This document shows, one piece after another, positions 43,601 through 51,391 of a DNA stretch of 64,000 nucleotides; position 1 is the first letter of the stretch; each line of letters begins with the position of its first letter. The position numbers and the translations under genes were made by a program. The notes below the pieces were generated by a model. The model was not told the origin of the DNA, searched no databases, and saw nothing but the letters and a program-made list of their open reading frames with translations. Origin of the DNA: Streptomyces sp. S.PNR 29 (GTDB lineage Bacteria; Actinomycetota; Actinomycetes; Streptomycetales; Streptomycetaceae). The stretch spans positions 124,001 through 188,000 of the forward strand of contig NZ_JANUQM010000003.1 in assembly GCF_030386795.1 (NCBI RefSeq). The letters run 5' to 3'.

Positions 43601-46600
43601 CGAGCTGTCGTACACCTGGAAGCTGCCCGACGGCACGGACGTCACCACCGGCGGCAATCAGGTCGCCACGGCGATCCCGGCGCTGCTGCCGGGCAAGTCC
43701 GCGACCGTCCAGGCGCAGGTCAAGACGCCGATCAACTCGGACTCGGGCAGCAAGCGCACCGAGTACGTGCTCGGCTGGGACATCCGCAAGGTCTCCGACG
43801 GCAGCTGGCTGTCGGCGGGCACGGGCGGCATTCCGCCGCTGAAGCAGAACGTGGCGGTGGAGGACCCGACCTCCAACACGCTCGGCCTGGAGAAGTTCTA
43901 CTCCTACGCGGGCAAGAACACCGGTGCCGGCTCGTCGCTGATGACGAACGTGGCCTCCGGCAACAGCGTCTGGCAGTACAACGCGATCAACAACCCGGGC
44001 CGCGGTCTGAACACCTTCGCCCGGATCGCCTACAACTCGCTGGACACCAGTGACACCGTCCTCGGCCACGGCTGGTCCGCGCAGATCTCCGGTCCCACCC
44101 GGCTCGGCGCACCGCTGGACTTCCACCCCAACCCGAACCCGACCGAGATCAAGCTCCCGGACGGCGACGGCACCACGCACGTCTTCCGCAAGCAGGCGGA
44201 CGGCACGTGGAAGGCCCCGGCGGGCGTGCACTTCAAGCTGACGCCGAAGGCCAACCTGGACTGCACCCCGGCCAAGGACCCGATCCCGGACGCCTGGACG
44301 CTCACCCGCCCGGACGGCACGCGGTTCCTGTTCGGCTGCGACGGCTACATGACGTCGGCGGTCGACAACGACGGCAACACGCAGACGTTCACGTACGAGG
44401 AGCGCAAGTCCAACAACAAGCCGACCAAGTTCCTGACGTACATCACGGACCCGGCCGGCCGGCAGTCGCTGACGATCGACTACTACAAGAAGGGCGACGC
44501 GACCTACTCGTACATCAACGACACGGGCGCGAAGGTCAGCGGCACCAACCTCACCAACTCCAAGATCTACGACCACGTCAAGTCCATCACGGACATCTCG
44601 GGTCGCAAGCTGACGTTCTACTACACCGACAAGGGCCTGCTCGGCCAGGTGATCGACGGCGAGTCGGCGAGCCAGCCGAAGGTCTTCAAGTTCACCTACG
44701 ACGCCACGCAGGGCAACAAGAACGTCAAGCTCGTCAAGGCCACCGACCCCCGGGGCAACGCGACCGACCTGGCGTACTACGCGCCGCAGACCGGTGACGA
44801 CCCCAAGTTCCACTGGTGGAACAAGACGATCACCGACCGGCTGGGCTACCCGACGACGTTCGCCTACGCGCCGAACACCTCCAACACGAAGTTCGTCGAC
44901 ACCAAGGTCACCGACGCGGAGAACCACGTCACGACCCACGTCACCGACGACTTCGCGCGCCCGGTGCAGCTCACCAACGCCAAGGCGCAGACCACCAAGC
45001 TGGCCTGGGACGCCGACAACAACGTCACGTACCTGGAGGAGGCCAACGGGTCCAAGACGGCGTACTGCTACGACCCGAAGACCGGCTACCCGCTGCGCCA
45101 GTGGGACGCCGAGGTCACCAAGTCGTGGACGTCGTTCAACCAGACCGACTACTGCGACCCGGCGAAGTACCCGGCCAACGCCACCAAGTACGAGTACCAG
45201 ACCCGGCTCGACGGCTACTCCGCCGACCTGTGGCGCAAGACCTCCCCGCTGGGCAACATCTGGGAGTTCGGCTACGACCAGTTCGGCAACCAGACGTCCG
45301 TGACCGACCCGGAGGGCGTCGCGTCCGCCACGGCCGGCGACTACATGTCGACGACCGAGTACGACGCGTACGGCCAGCCGAAGAAGGACACCGACGCCAA
45401 CGGCAACGCCACCCTGTACGCCGAGTACGGCGCACACGGCTACCCGACGAAGATCACGGACGCCAAGCAGTCGACCACGGTCTTCACCTACGACGAGCGC
45501 GGCAACACCACCGAGGTCGTCAACGCCAAGGGCGCCAAGGTCACCCAGGCCTATGACTACTTCGGCCGCCCGCTGGAGAAGAAGGAGCCCAAGGACCAGT
45601 CCGCGGGCGAGTTCATCACCACTCCGGCCCCGGTCTACGACGCCAACAACAACATCACGAAGGCGTACGCGCCGAACGGCGCCGAGACCAGCTCGGTGTA
45701 CGACGCGGCCGACCAGGTCACCGACGTGCTCACACCCAAGGACGTGAGCACCGACCCGGAGCGCCGCACCGTCACGACGTACGACAAGGTCGGCAACGTC
45801 AAGACGGTCACCGAGCCCAAGGGCGCGCTGACCACCACGGTCGGCGACTACACGACCACCTACTCCTACGACGAGATCTACCAGCCCGTCTCGGTGGTCA
45901 ACGCCAAGGGCGACACGATCACCAGCGTCTACGACAACGTCGGCAACCTGGTCAAGGTCGTCGACCCCAGGAAGAACGCCACCGCCGACCCCGACGACTA
46001 CACCACGAAGTTCGACTACGACCTGAACCACCGGGTCGTGAAGACGACGGACGCGGCGGGCAAGTTCACCACCGTCCACTACGACCTCGACGGCCGGACC
46101 GACCAGGCCACCGACGCCGAGGGCAACACCACGGAGACGACCTACGACCGGCGCGGTCTGACCAAGCAGGTCAAGGTCCCGTACTCCAAGGACGCCTCCG
46201 GCACCATCACCTACCGCACGACCCAGTTCGAGTACGACGAGGTCGGCAACCAGACCAAGGAGATCAGCCCGCGCGGCGTCGCCACCACCGACGACACGAC
46301 GGACTACATCACCGAGACGGTCTACGACGAGCTGAACCGGGTCAAGGAGCAGCTGTCGCCGTTCGACAAGGACGACGTCCGCTACAACAGCCCCGACCGG
46401 ACGTACTACTTCTACGACTCGGTCGGCCAGCTGGAGCGGGTCTCGGCACCGCCGTCGCAGGGCCAGACGGTCCGTAACGACACCACCTACAGCTACTACG
46501 ACAACGGCTGGACCAGGACGGCCACGGACCCCTTCGGCATCACGACGAAGTACGACTACAACGTCCTCGGCCAGCAGACGAAGAACACGCTCATCTCCGC

Positions 46601-49600
46601 CGGCGGCTCCTCGCAGCGGACGATGACGTGGGACTTCTACCCGTCCGGCAACCAGAAGGCGCGCAGCGACGACGGCATTCCGGTGGGCAACCAGGTCGTG
46701 GTCGTCGACTCGTCCGACGTCAACAACACCGCCTCCCAGGGCAGCTGGAGCCCCTCCCAGGCCATGGGCCAGTGGGGCTACGACGTCCGGACCAACGGGG
46801 CGGGGACGGGCGCCGACAGCTTCACCTGGCAGCTGAACATCCCGCAGGACGGCACGTACGAGGTCTTCGTCCGGCACGGTGACGTGACCGGCGCGGCCAC
46901 CGACGCGAAGTTCCAGATCACCCACTCCACGGGCTCGGTGACCAAGACGGTCGACCAGTCCACGGGGTCGGACACCTGGATCTCGCTCGGCTCGTACAGC
47001 TTCACCGAGTCCGGTACGCAGAAGGTCACCCTGACCGACGCGGCGAACGGCACGGTGGTCGCCGACACGGTCAAGCTGGTGCGCTCCAACACCGGGGAGA
47101 CCGACAACGAGCGCAAGGACTTCACGTACAAGTACGACGCCAACAGCCTGCTGTCGGAGGTCAACGACCTCTCGCCCGGGGCCAAGGCCGACACGTACAC
47201 GATGTCCTACGACGAACTCGACCAGCTGTCGAAGGTCGAGGAGAAGCTGGGCAGCACGGTCAGGAACACGACCGCGCTGACCTACGACGCCAACGGCAAC
47301 CCGCTGACCACCACCCACGACGTGACGTGGTCGAAGGCGGAGTACGACATCCGCGACATGGTCAACAAGATCACCAACGCGGACTCGCCGACGGCGGGCA
47401 ACCAGCAGATCACCACGTTCACCTACACCGACCGCGGCCAGCCGCTGAAGCAGACCAAGCCGAACGGCAACACGGTCGACTACGCGTACTGGCTCAACGG
47501 CGCGGTCAAGCAGCAGGTCGAGAAGACGTCGGCCGGCACGGTCGTGGCCCAGCACGACCTGGAGTACGACCCGAACGGGAACCGCTCCAAGGACACCGCG
47601 AAGGTCATGAACGCCGACAACTCGGCGGCGTACCTGAACACCGTCTCGACGTTCGACTACGACCCGCAGGACCGCATCCAGAAGGTCACCAAGACCGGCG
47701 ACGCGGCGGGCACCGAGGAGTACTTCTACGACGGCAACTCCAACATCGTCGAGCAGACGGTCGGCGGCGTGAAGACGACGTCGACGTACGACCGCAACCG
47801 GCTGCTGAAGACGACGGCGGCGGGCATCGCGTCGACGTACAACTACGACCCGCTGGGGCGCCTGGACACGGTGTCCTCCAACGGCTCGACGCTGGAGAAG
47901 TACACGTACGACGGCTTCGACCGCATCGCCAAGCACACGGCGGGCAGCGGCACGTCGGCGAAGACGACGACCTACAAGTACGACGCCTTCGACCGCACGG
48001 CCGAGGAGACCACGTCCGGGACCAACGGCAAGACCACGCTCTTCACCTACCTGGGCATGGAGGACAAGGTGCTGCGGGAGGAGGTCGCCGGCAAGGCGAC
48101 CAAGTCCTACCAGTACTCGCCGTGGGGCCAGAAGCTGACCCAGATCAAGCACAACACCGACGGCACGAAGGAGTACTCGCAGTTCCTCTACCACCCCAAG
48201 GGTGACGTGGAGGCCATCACCAGGGACAGCGGCACCACGCGTGCGACCTACGGCTACACGGCGTACGGCTCGGACGACGAGAAGCAGTTCACGGGCGCTG
48301 ACAAGCCGGACTCCGCCAACCCCGACAAGGAGCAGTACAACGCCTACCGCTACAACGCCCAGCGGTACGACGACGGTTCCGGCACCTACGACATGGGCTT
48401 CCGGAACTACGACCCGGGCCTGAACCGCTTCCTGACCCGGGACATGTACGGCGGCGCCGCCGACGACATGGCCCTGGCCACGGACCCGTACACGGGCAAC
48501 CGGTACGCGTTCGCGGGCGGCAACCCGATCTCCTTCGTGGAGCTCGACGGCCACCTCTTCGGCCTCGACATCTCGCTGTCCGACGTGGGCCACGCGGCCC
48601 TCGACGTGGCGGGCATGGTGCCGGTGATCGGTGAGGCGGCGGACGTCGCCAACGGCATCTGGTACGCGGCCGAGGGCAACTACACGGACGCGGCGCTGTC
48701 GCTGTCGGCAGCCATCCCGGGCGTGGGAATGGCGGCGACCGCTGCCAAGTACGCCAAGAAGGGCGCGAAGGCGGTCGACGCGGTCAAGGGAGGCAGCAAG
48801 GCGTCCAAGGGCGCGAAGGCGAGCAAGGCAAAGAGCAGCAAGCCGAAGCATGCCAAGCCCAAGCAGAAGAAGCCGAAGAACAAGGCCGGTCAGTGCAAGA
48901 AGCCGACGAAGAAGAACAGCTTCGTCCCCGGCACCAAGGTGCTGATGGCCGACGGCTCGACCAAGGCCATCGAGGACGTCAAGACGGGCGACCTGGTTCT
49001 GGCTTCCGACCCGGAGACCGGCAACCTTCAGGCCCGCCCGGTCACCGACACCATCACCGGTGACGGCGTCAAGCACCTGGTCACGCTGACCGTCGACCCC
49101 GACGGCAAGGACGGCAAGGCCAAGCCCAGCAAGATCACGGCCACGGCCAACCACCCGTTCTGGCTGCCCGACTACGGTAGGTGGGCCGATGCCGGTGACC
49201 TCGAACCGGGCATGTGGCTGCAGACCGCAGCCGGCACCTGGGTCCAGATCACCGCGATCGACGACGTCCATCACAGCCAGCGGGTCCGCAACCTTTCCGT
49301 GGACGGCCAGCACACGTTCTTCGTGGTGGCCGGCGGCTGGTCGGTTCTCGTCCACAACGACGATCCCGCCGAGGTCTGCAAGACTGACGCGGGCAAGGCC
49401 AGCTACAACCGGCTCAAGGACGCCGTGGCCCAGGCCGCTGCGCGGCCCGCGAGCACGGTGAAGTCCCGACTCAGTGCGGGGCAGATCGCCGCCGGTAAGA
49501 AGCTCCCCTTCCTCAAGAGGATGTTCATCGGCAGTGACATCGAGAAGGCCGCGGCGAACAACCCCGCTGTGCTCGCGGACCCGAACATCCGGCACATGGG

Positions 49601-49793
49601 TACGTCCGCTCCCGGTCAGTCGGTTCCCGACTTCACCATTCAGGACGGCACCAATGTGGTGAATATCGATGTCACGGGTGCCAGTGCCACTTCAATCTCG
49701 GAGCATCTCCGGCGTGACTACATCGACAGCCGAGAGCAGATTCTGGACTACCCGACGGTGTCCGACAGCTATGTCGATGACATCTTCGGCTGA
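40623..49793 (+). CDS. Secreted Rhs/YD-repeat polymorphic toxin with Hint domain and C-terminal nuclease-like toxin
   Basis: A 3056-residue protein. Signal peptide 1-28 (LISCLVVSAVVTTALPQLAYA). Then two DNRLRE-type beta domains (around residues 315-430 and 760-950), golvesin-like domains (about 440-560 and 2020-2160), about 1150-2520 of YD repeats (for example TTYDRRGLTKQV), and an RHS core (YRYNAQRYDDGSGTYDMGFR, near 2580). At about 2765-2910 sits a Hint autoprocessing domain (NSFVPGTKVLMADGSTKAIE to SVLVHND). The last ~145 residues are the toxin: PDFTIQDGTNVVNIDVTG and EHLRRDYIDSREQ resemble a restriction-endonuclease fold, by inference. I use GTG 40623, which begins the signal peptide. An immunity candidate follows after 9 bases. 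Confidence 0.9.
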   Translation: MKVRYGRLISCLVVSAVVTTALPQLAYAAPAAASDGDDKGVIDTIAGWFSDDEDDAKPPVGGKLEIPSRQKLPKGKALPPAKRVKELKSKRTATARYWQLSDGRIEAELSAEPLSYKDGKTWKTIDTSVGKSRAKGYEFANTTNSGRSWFGDRSDKLVRFKAPDGRAVTLGLAGADRPLKPVAKGATVTYEDAVGGADLEYKVGRGQVKENIVLTEPPSGPVSYTFTLDTDGLTPKARKDGAIELYGELPNTPVMVIPAPYMTDAKKVPGSPTGGTYSTAVKQKLTRDGKSWKLTVTPSAKWLAAKDRQYPVKIDPTITIAPTPSSAQDTMVLSENPTTNYATSWKLSAGRTDTGGISRSLIYFPLNEIPSGTTIDSARLEMYFDQVHAGEANDVTMEVHRATGSWTETGATWNNTSGLVGELSGTTVQIDDGDTGTAAVGEWPRATTTGGAAVNDDYAYNKNTATGETYTWQPKINEEASYRIEGRFPPASDGATAAPYTITHRDGTANATVNQSGTTAAWKALSSTQYYFKKGTTGKIVLGDTGSSTTKNIADALRLVNPAQIVKNKGEHNQWHKFAVTDTVQKWVSGTATNYGFVIQSQNDTSTSAPVGGPRYESGDGAYGGETSSIPRLTVTYGKVGTTLNSPTVVHSTGPELSWKAYSNTSGDPGLDIVEYQLHRSTQQAFTPSAATLIAPIDKSATTYTDTTAVPTPDSSANEIGKSYFYQLAVKTKDGQLLGSPTRTVGIPKAGRTMKIIQGAQSGVTDTTVSSTKPDTNYGNGLTEPVTGTSQTWLEVGNDSPTYGRTRALLQFPTSSIPSTATVLDSKMYMWGAETTTGSDGAIYELHGLNRAFDEATATWNKANSTTAWTTAGGDLSATVSDTVASVSDVGRHWWDATGLTQTWVKTPTSNKGVAVRLKDESSTGPKEHTLFLSAEAADPQLRPYIQVIYVDSTTEDTYYAPGTPARMTPNSTYTVEFTVTNTTATAWAAGERELSYTWKLPDGTDVTTGGNQVATAIPALLPGKSATVQAQVKTPINSDSGSKRTEYVLGWDIRKVSDGSWLSAGTGGIPPLKQNVAVEDPTSNTLGLEKFYSYAGKNTGAGSSLMTNVASGNSVWQYNAINNPGRGLNTFARIAYNSLDTSDTVLGHGWSAQISGPTRLGAPLDFHPNPNPTEIKLPDGDGTTHVFRKQADGTWKAPAGVHFKLTPKANLDCTPAKDPIPDAWTLTRPDGTRFLFGCDGYMTSAVDNDGNTQTFTYEERKSNNKPTKFLTYITDPAGRQSLTIDYYKKGDATYSYINDTGAKVSGTNLTNSKIYDHVKSITDISGRKLTFYYTDKGLLGQVIDGESASQPKVFKFTYDATQGNKNVKLVKATDPRGNATDLAYYAPQTGDDPKFHWWNKTITDRLGYPTTFAYAPNTSNTKFVDTKVTDAENHVTTHVTDDFARPVQLTNAKAQTTKLAWDADNNVTYLEEANGSKTAYCYDPKTGYPLRQWDAEVTKSWTSFNQTDYCDPAKYPANATKYEYQTRLDGYSADLWRKTSPLGNIWEFGYDQFGNQTSVTDPEGVASATAGDYMSTTEYDAYGQPKKDTDANGNATLYAEYGAHGYPTKITDAKQSTTVFTYDERGNTTEVVNAKGAKVTQAYDYFGRPLEKKEPKDQSAGEFITTPAPVYDANNNITKAYAPNGAETSSVYDAADQVTDVLTPKDVSTDPERRTVTTYDKVGNVKTVTEPKGALTTTVGDYTTTYSYDEIYQPVSVVNAKGDTITSVYDNVGNLVKVVDPRKNATADPDDYTTKFDYDLNHRVVKTTDAAGKFTTVHYDLDGRTDQATDAEGNTTETTYDRRGLTKQVKVPYSKDASGTITYRTTQFEYDEVGNQTKEISPRGVATTDDTTDYITETVYDELNRVKEQLSPFDKDDVRYNSPDRTYYFYDSVGQLERVSAPPSQGQTVRNDTTYSYYDNGWTRTATDPFGITTKYDYNVLGQQTKNTLISAGGSSQRTMTWDFYPSGNQKARSDDGIPVGNQVVVVDSSDVNNTASQGSWSPSQAMGQWGYDVRTNGAGTGADSFTWQLNIPQDGTYEVFVRHGDVTGAATDAKFQITHSTGSVTKTVDQSTGSDTWISLGSYSFTESGTQKVTLTDAANGTVVADTVKLVRSNTGETDNERKDFTYKYDANSLLSEVNDLSPGAKADTYTMSYDELDQLSKVEEKLGSTVRNTTALTYDANGNPLTTTHDVTWSKAEYDIRDMVNKITNADSPTAGNQQITTFTYTDRGQPLKQTKPNGNTVDYAYWLNGAVKQQVEKTSAGTVVAQHDLEYDPNGNRSKDTAKVMNADNSAAYLNTVSTFDYDPQDRIQKVTKTGDAAGTEEYFYDGNSNIVEQTVGGVKTTSTYDRNRLLKTTAAGIASTYNYDPLGRLDTVSSNGSTLEKYTYDGFDRIAKHTAGSGTSAKTTTYKYDAFDRTAEETTSGTNGKTTLFTYLGMEDKVLREEVAGKATKSYQYSPWGQKLTQIKHNTDGTKEYSQFLYHPKGDVEAITRDSGTTRATYGYTAYGSDDEKQFTGADKPDSANPDKEQYNAYRYNAQRYDDGSGTYDMGFRNYDPGLNRFLTRDMYGGAADDMALATDPYTGNRYAFAGGNPISFVELDGHLFGLDISLSDVGHAALDVAGMVPVIGEAADVANGIWYAAEGNYTDAALSLSAAIPGVGMAATAAKYAKKGAKAVDAVKGGSKASKGAKASKAKSSKPKHAKPKQKKPKNKAGQCKKPTKKNSFVPGTKVLMADGSTKAIEDVKTGDLVLASDPETGNLQARPVTDTITGDGVKHLVTLTVDPDGKDGKAKPSKITATANHPFWLPDYGRWADAGDLEPGMWLQTAAGTWVQITAIDDVHHSQRVRNLSVDGQHTFFVVAGGWSVLVHNDDPAEVCKTDAGKASYNRLKDAVAQAAARPASTVKSRLSAGQIAAGKKLPFLKRMFIGSDIEKAAANNPAVLADPNIRHMGTSAPGQSVPDFTIQDGTNVVNIDVTGASATSISEHLRRDYIDSREQILDYPTVSDSYVDDIFG

Positions 49794-49802
49794 GGTGGCA
49801 GC

Positions 49803-50483
49803 ATGTCATTCATGGAACAGGTGAATGCGGCCACCTTCCGGTCTCAGAAGATCATCGGGGGACCCAGAGTCCTGGGGGACGTCGGTCTCACCCGCTGCAC
49901 GTGTGTGGGTTCGACCCTCGCCCAGTTCGACGACCCTGGTTTCGGGTTCGTGGTCCAGGGCGTCGAGGCCCGGCGGTGCAAAGTGGACAACTGCGGTGCA
50001 CACGGTGTTCTCTTCCGAGATGTACTTGTAGAGGACCTCTCGATTGCCGGGGGGCTACTCCTGGAGGCGTGCGTCTTCGACCGCGTCACCCTGCGCGGGA
50101 ACATCGGGAGAGTGGTGACCACTCCTCCCAACGATGCCCTGCCGGAAGAGGTGCGGGAGAGCTTCGTGGCTGCCATGCGGGTCGCCTATCAGGAAGTGGA
50201 ATGGGCGCTCGACATCAGAGAGGCGAAATTCAGTGACGCGGACTTCTACTACGTACCGGGCGAACTGATTCGCCGGGACGAGGAGACGCAGTTCCTGCTG
50301 CGGCGGGAGAGTTTCTCAGGGGTGAACCTGTCGGATCTGCCGGTGTATGCGGGTATCGCTGCCGGCCGGTTCGAGGTGAGTCCCTGGGACTCGATCGTCG
50401 CCGTGGCCCCACGGCGTTCGAAGAGCTTCGGTCAGGTGCTGTCCGAACTCAATGAGCTCCGCGGAATGGGGCTGGCGGAGTAG
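49803..50483 (+). CDS. Probable cognate immunity protein of the Rhs toxin
   Basis: A 226-residue cytoplasmic protein with no signal or membrane segment. It starts nine bases after the toxin stop, and its ribosome site (GAGGTGG) overlaps that stop, so the two are translationally coupled. The N-terminal half resembles pentapeptide-like or beta-helical repeats (DVLVEDLSIAGGLLLEACVFDRVTLRG). The second half is acidic (EVEWALDIREAKFSDADFYY). Toxin-immunity pairs of Rhs systems have exactly this position and spacing. The identification is contextual; the family is not recognised. Codon use is markedly less biased than core genes, as is usual for exchanged toxin tips. Confidence 0.65.
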   Translation: MSFMEQVNAATFRSQKIIGGPRVLGDVGLTRCTCVGSTLAQFDDPGFGFVVQGVEARRCKVDNCGAHGVLFRDVLVEDLSIAGGLLLEACVFDRVTLRGNIGRVVTTPPNDALPEEVRESFVAAMRVAYQEVEWALDIREAKFSDADFYYVPGELIRRDEETQFLLRRESFSGVNLSDLPVYAGIAAGRFEVSPWDSIVAVAPRRSKSFGQVLSELNELRGMGLAE

Positions 50484-50594
50484 CGCTCCGCCCAGCGTAT
50501 TTCGGCAATGTCATACGGCCGCACCGGAGCCACCGGTGCGGCCGTGTGCCGTTCTGGCACGGGGCGCAATGGTACGGAGCGGAAAGGGAAAGAC

Positions 50595-51317
50595 ATGAGC
50601 GTGCAGCAGCTTCAGGGGTACAAGCGGTTCGGCGTCGAACCGGAAGGCGGTATCCACCTGGTGGACGGAACGCCGTTCCTGGCCTTGGAAGGCTTCTGGG
50701 CAGCCTATTTCCTGTCGCAGGGCACCGAGGACGAAGACCTGGTGTTCGCCGTCTTCGAGGGGGAGGAGGATTCCGCAGTTCAGGTGCACCAGGAAATGCG
50801 GGCCGAGGGCGCCTGGCCCACATTCCGGATTCCCGCATTCGGCGGGCGGAGCGTGGTCGTCGTCTTCCGCAACTACCCGGAGGACGACGGTACCGACTAC
50901 GTCGTCGACCCCGGGCAGGGCAAGGACTGCATTCGCATCGCGGCGGTCGAAGGGCATTTCATGGGTCCCGGAATATCCTGGGACGAGTTGGAGGCCCTCG
51001 CGAACGCGGGCGCCGGTCCGCTGGAGCGGGCCCGGCGGATGCTGCTCCTCGCACCCATGTACGCCGACGGACGCCATACGGACCGGGCCGCCGAGCAGTT
51101 CGCCGGGGCCCTGCGCGAGGTCGGGGCCACCGGTGACCCCGAGGATCTCGCCCGGCTCCTCGCCGAGGGCGGCACCATGTGGGGGGAGCCCGAGTGGTTC
51201 ACGGGCAGCGACGGCGCCTGGACCTGCGAGGGTGAACTCAGCTTCCGCAACCCCGGCGGGCACAGCGGCCTGGACCTGGCGAGCCGACTGGAAGTGGACC
51301 GGGCGCTGCGCGGCTGA
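50595..51317 (+). CDS. Hypothetical protein next to the Rhs locus (second immunity candidate)
   Basis: A 240-residue acidic cytoplasmic protein (MSVQQLQGYKRFGVEPEGG, FALEGFWAAYFLSQGTEDEDL region). Conserved-looking parts are VVVVFRNYPEDDGTDY and the C-terminal GTMWGEPEWFTGSDGAW. It is separated from the immunity candidate by 111 bases and preceded by AAAGGGAAAG as ribosome site. It could be an additional immunity protein or an unrelated hypothetical. I do not recognise the family. The gene ends just before a strong bidirectional terminator. Confidence 0.6.
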   Translation: MSVQQLQGYKRFGVEPEGGIHLVDGTPFLALEGFWAAYFLSQGTEDEDLVFAVFEGEEDSAVQVHQEMRAEGAWPTFRIPAFGGRSVVVVFRNYPEDDGTDYVVDPGQGKDCIRIAAVEGHFMGPGISWDELEALANAGAGPLERARRMLLLAPMYADGRHTDRAAEQFAGALREVGATGDPEDLARLLAEGGTMWGEPEWFTGSDGAWTCEGELSFRNPGGHSGLDLASRLEVDRALRG

Positions 51318-51340
51318 CGGGGGGGGGGACGAAAAACGAC

Positions 51341-51370
51341 TGAGGGGGCCGCGAGACCGCGGCCCCCTCA
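51341..51370. terminator. Bidirectional terminator hairpin
   Basis: TGAGGGGGCCGCG (51341-51353) and CGCGGCCCCCTCA (51358-51370) form a perfect 13-bp stem with a 4-base loop between convergent genes. GAAAAAC on the left and a T-containing flank on the other strand favour termination in both directions. Confidence 0.85.
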
Positions 51371-51391
51371 CGTGCTTCCGCCGGATCGGGA

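Noticed and set aside
43020..49595. Very long minus-strand ORF (2191 residues) opposite the Rhs gene
   Set aside because: It is an antisense shadow created by the high GC third-codon bias. The translation is Val/Arg/Gly/Asp-rich without domains, while the plus-strand frame has a signal peptide, YD repeats, RHS core and Hint domain.
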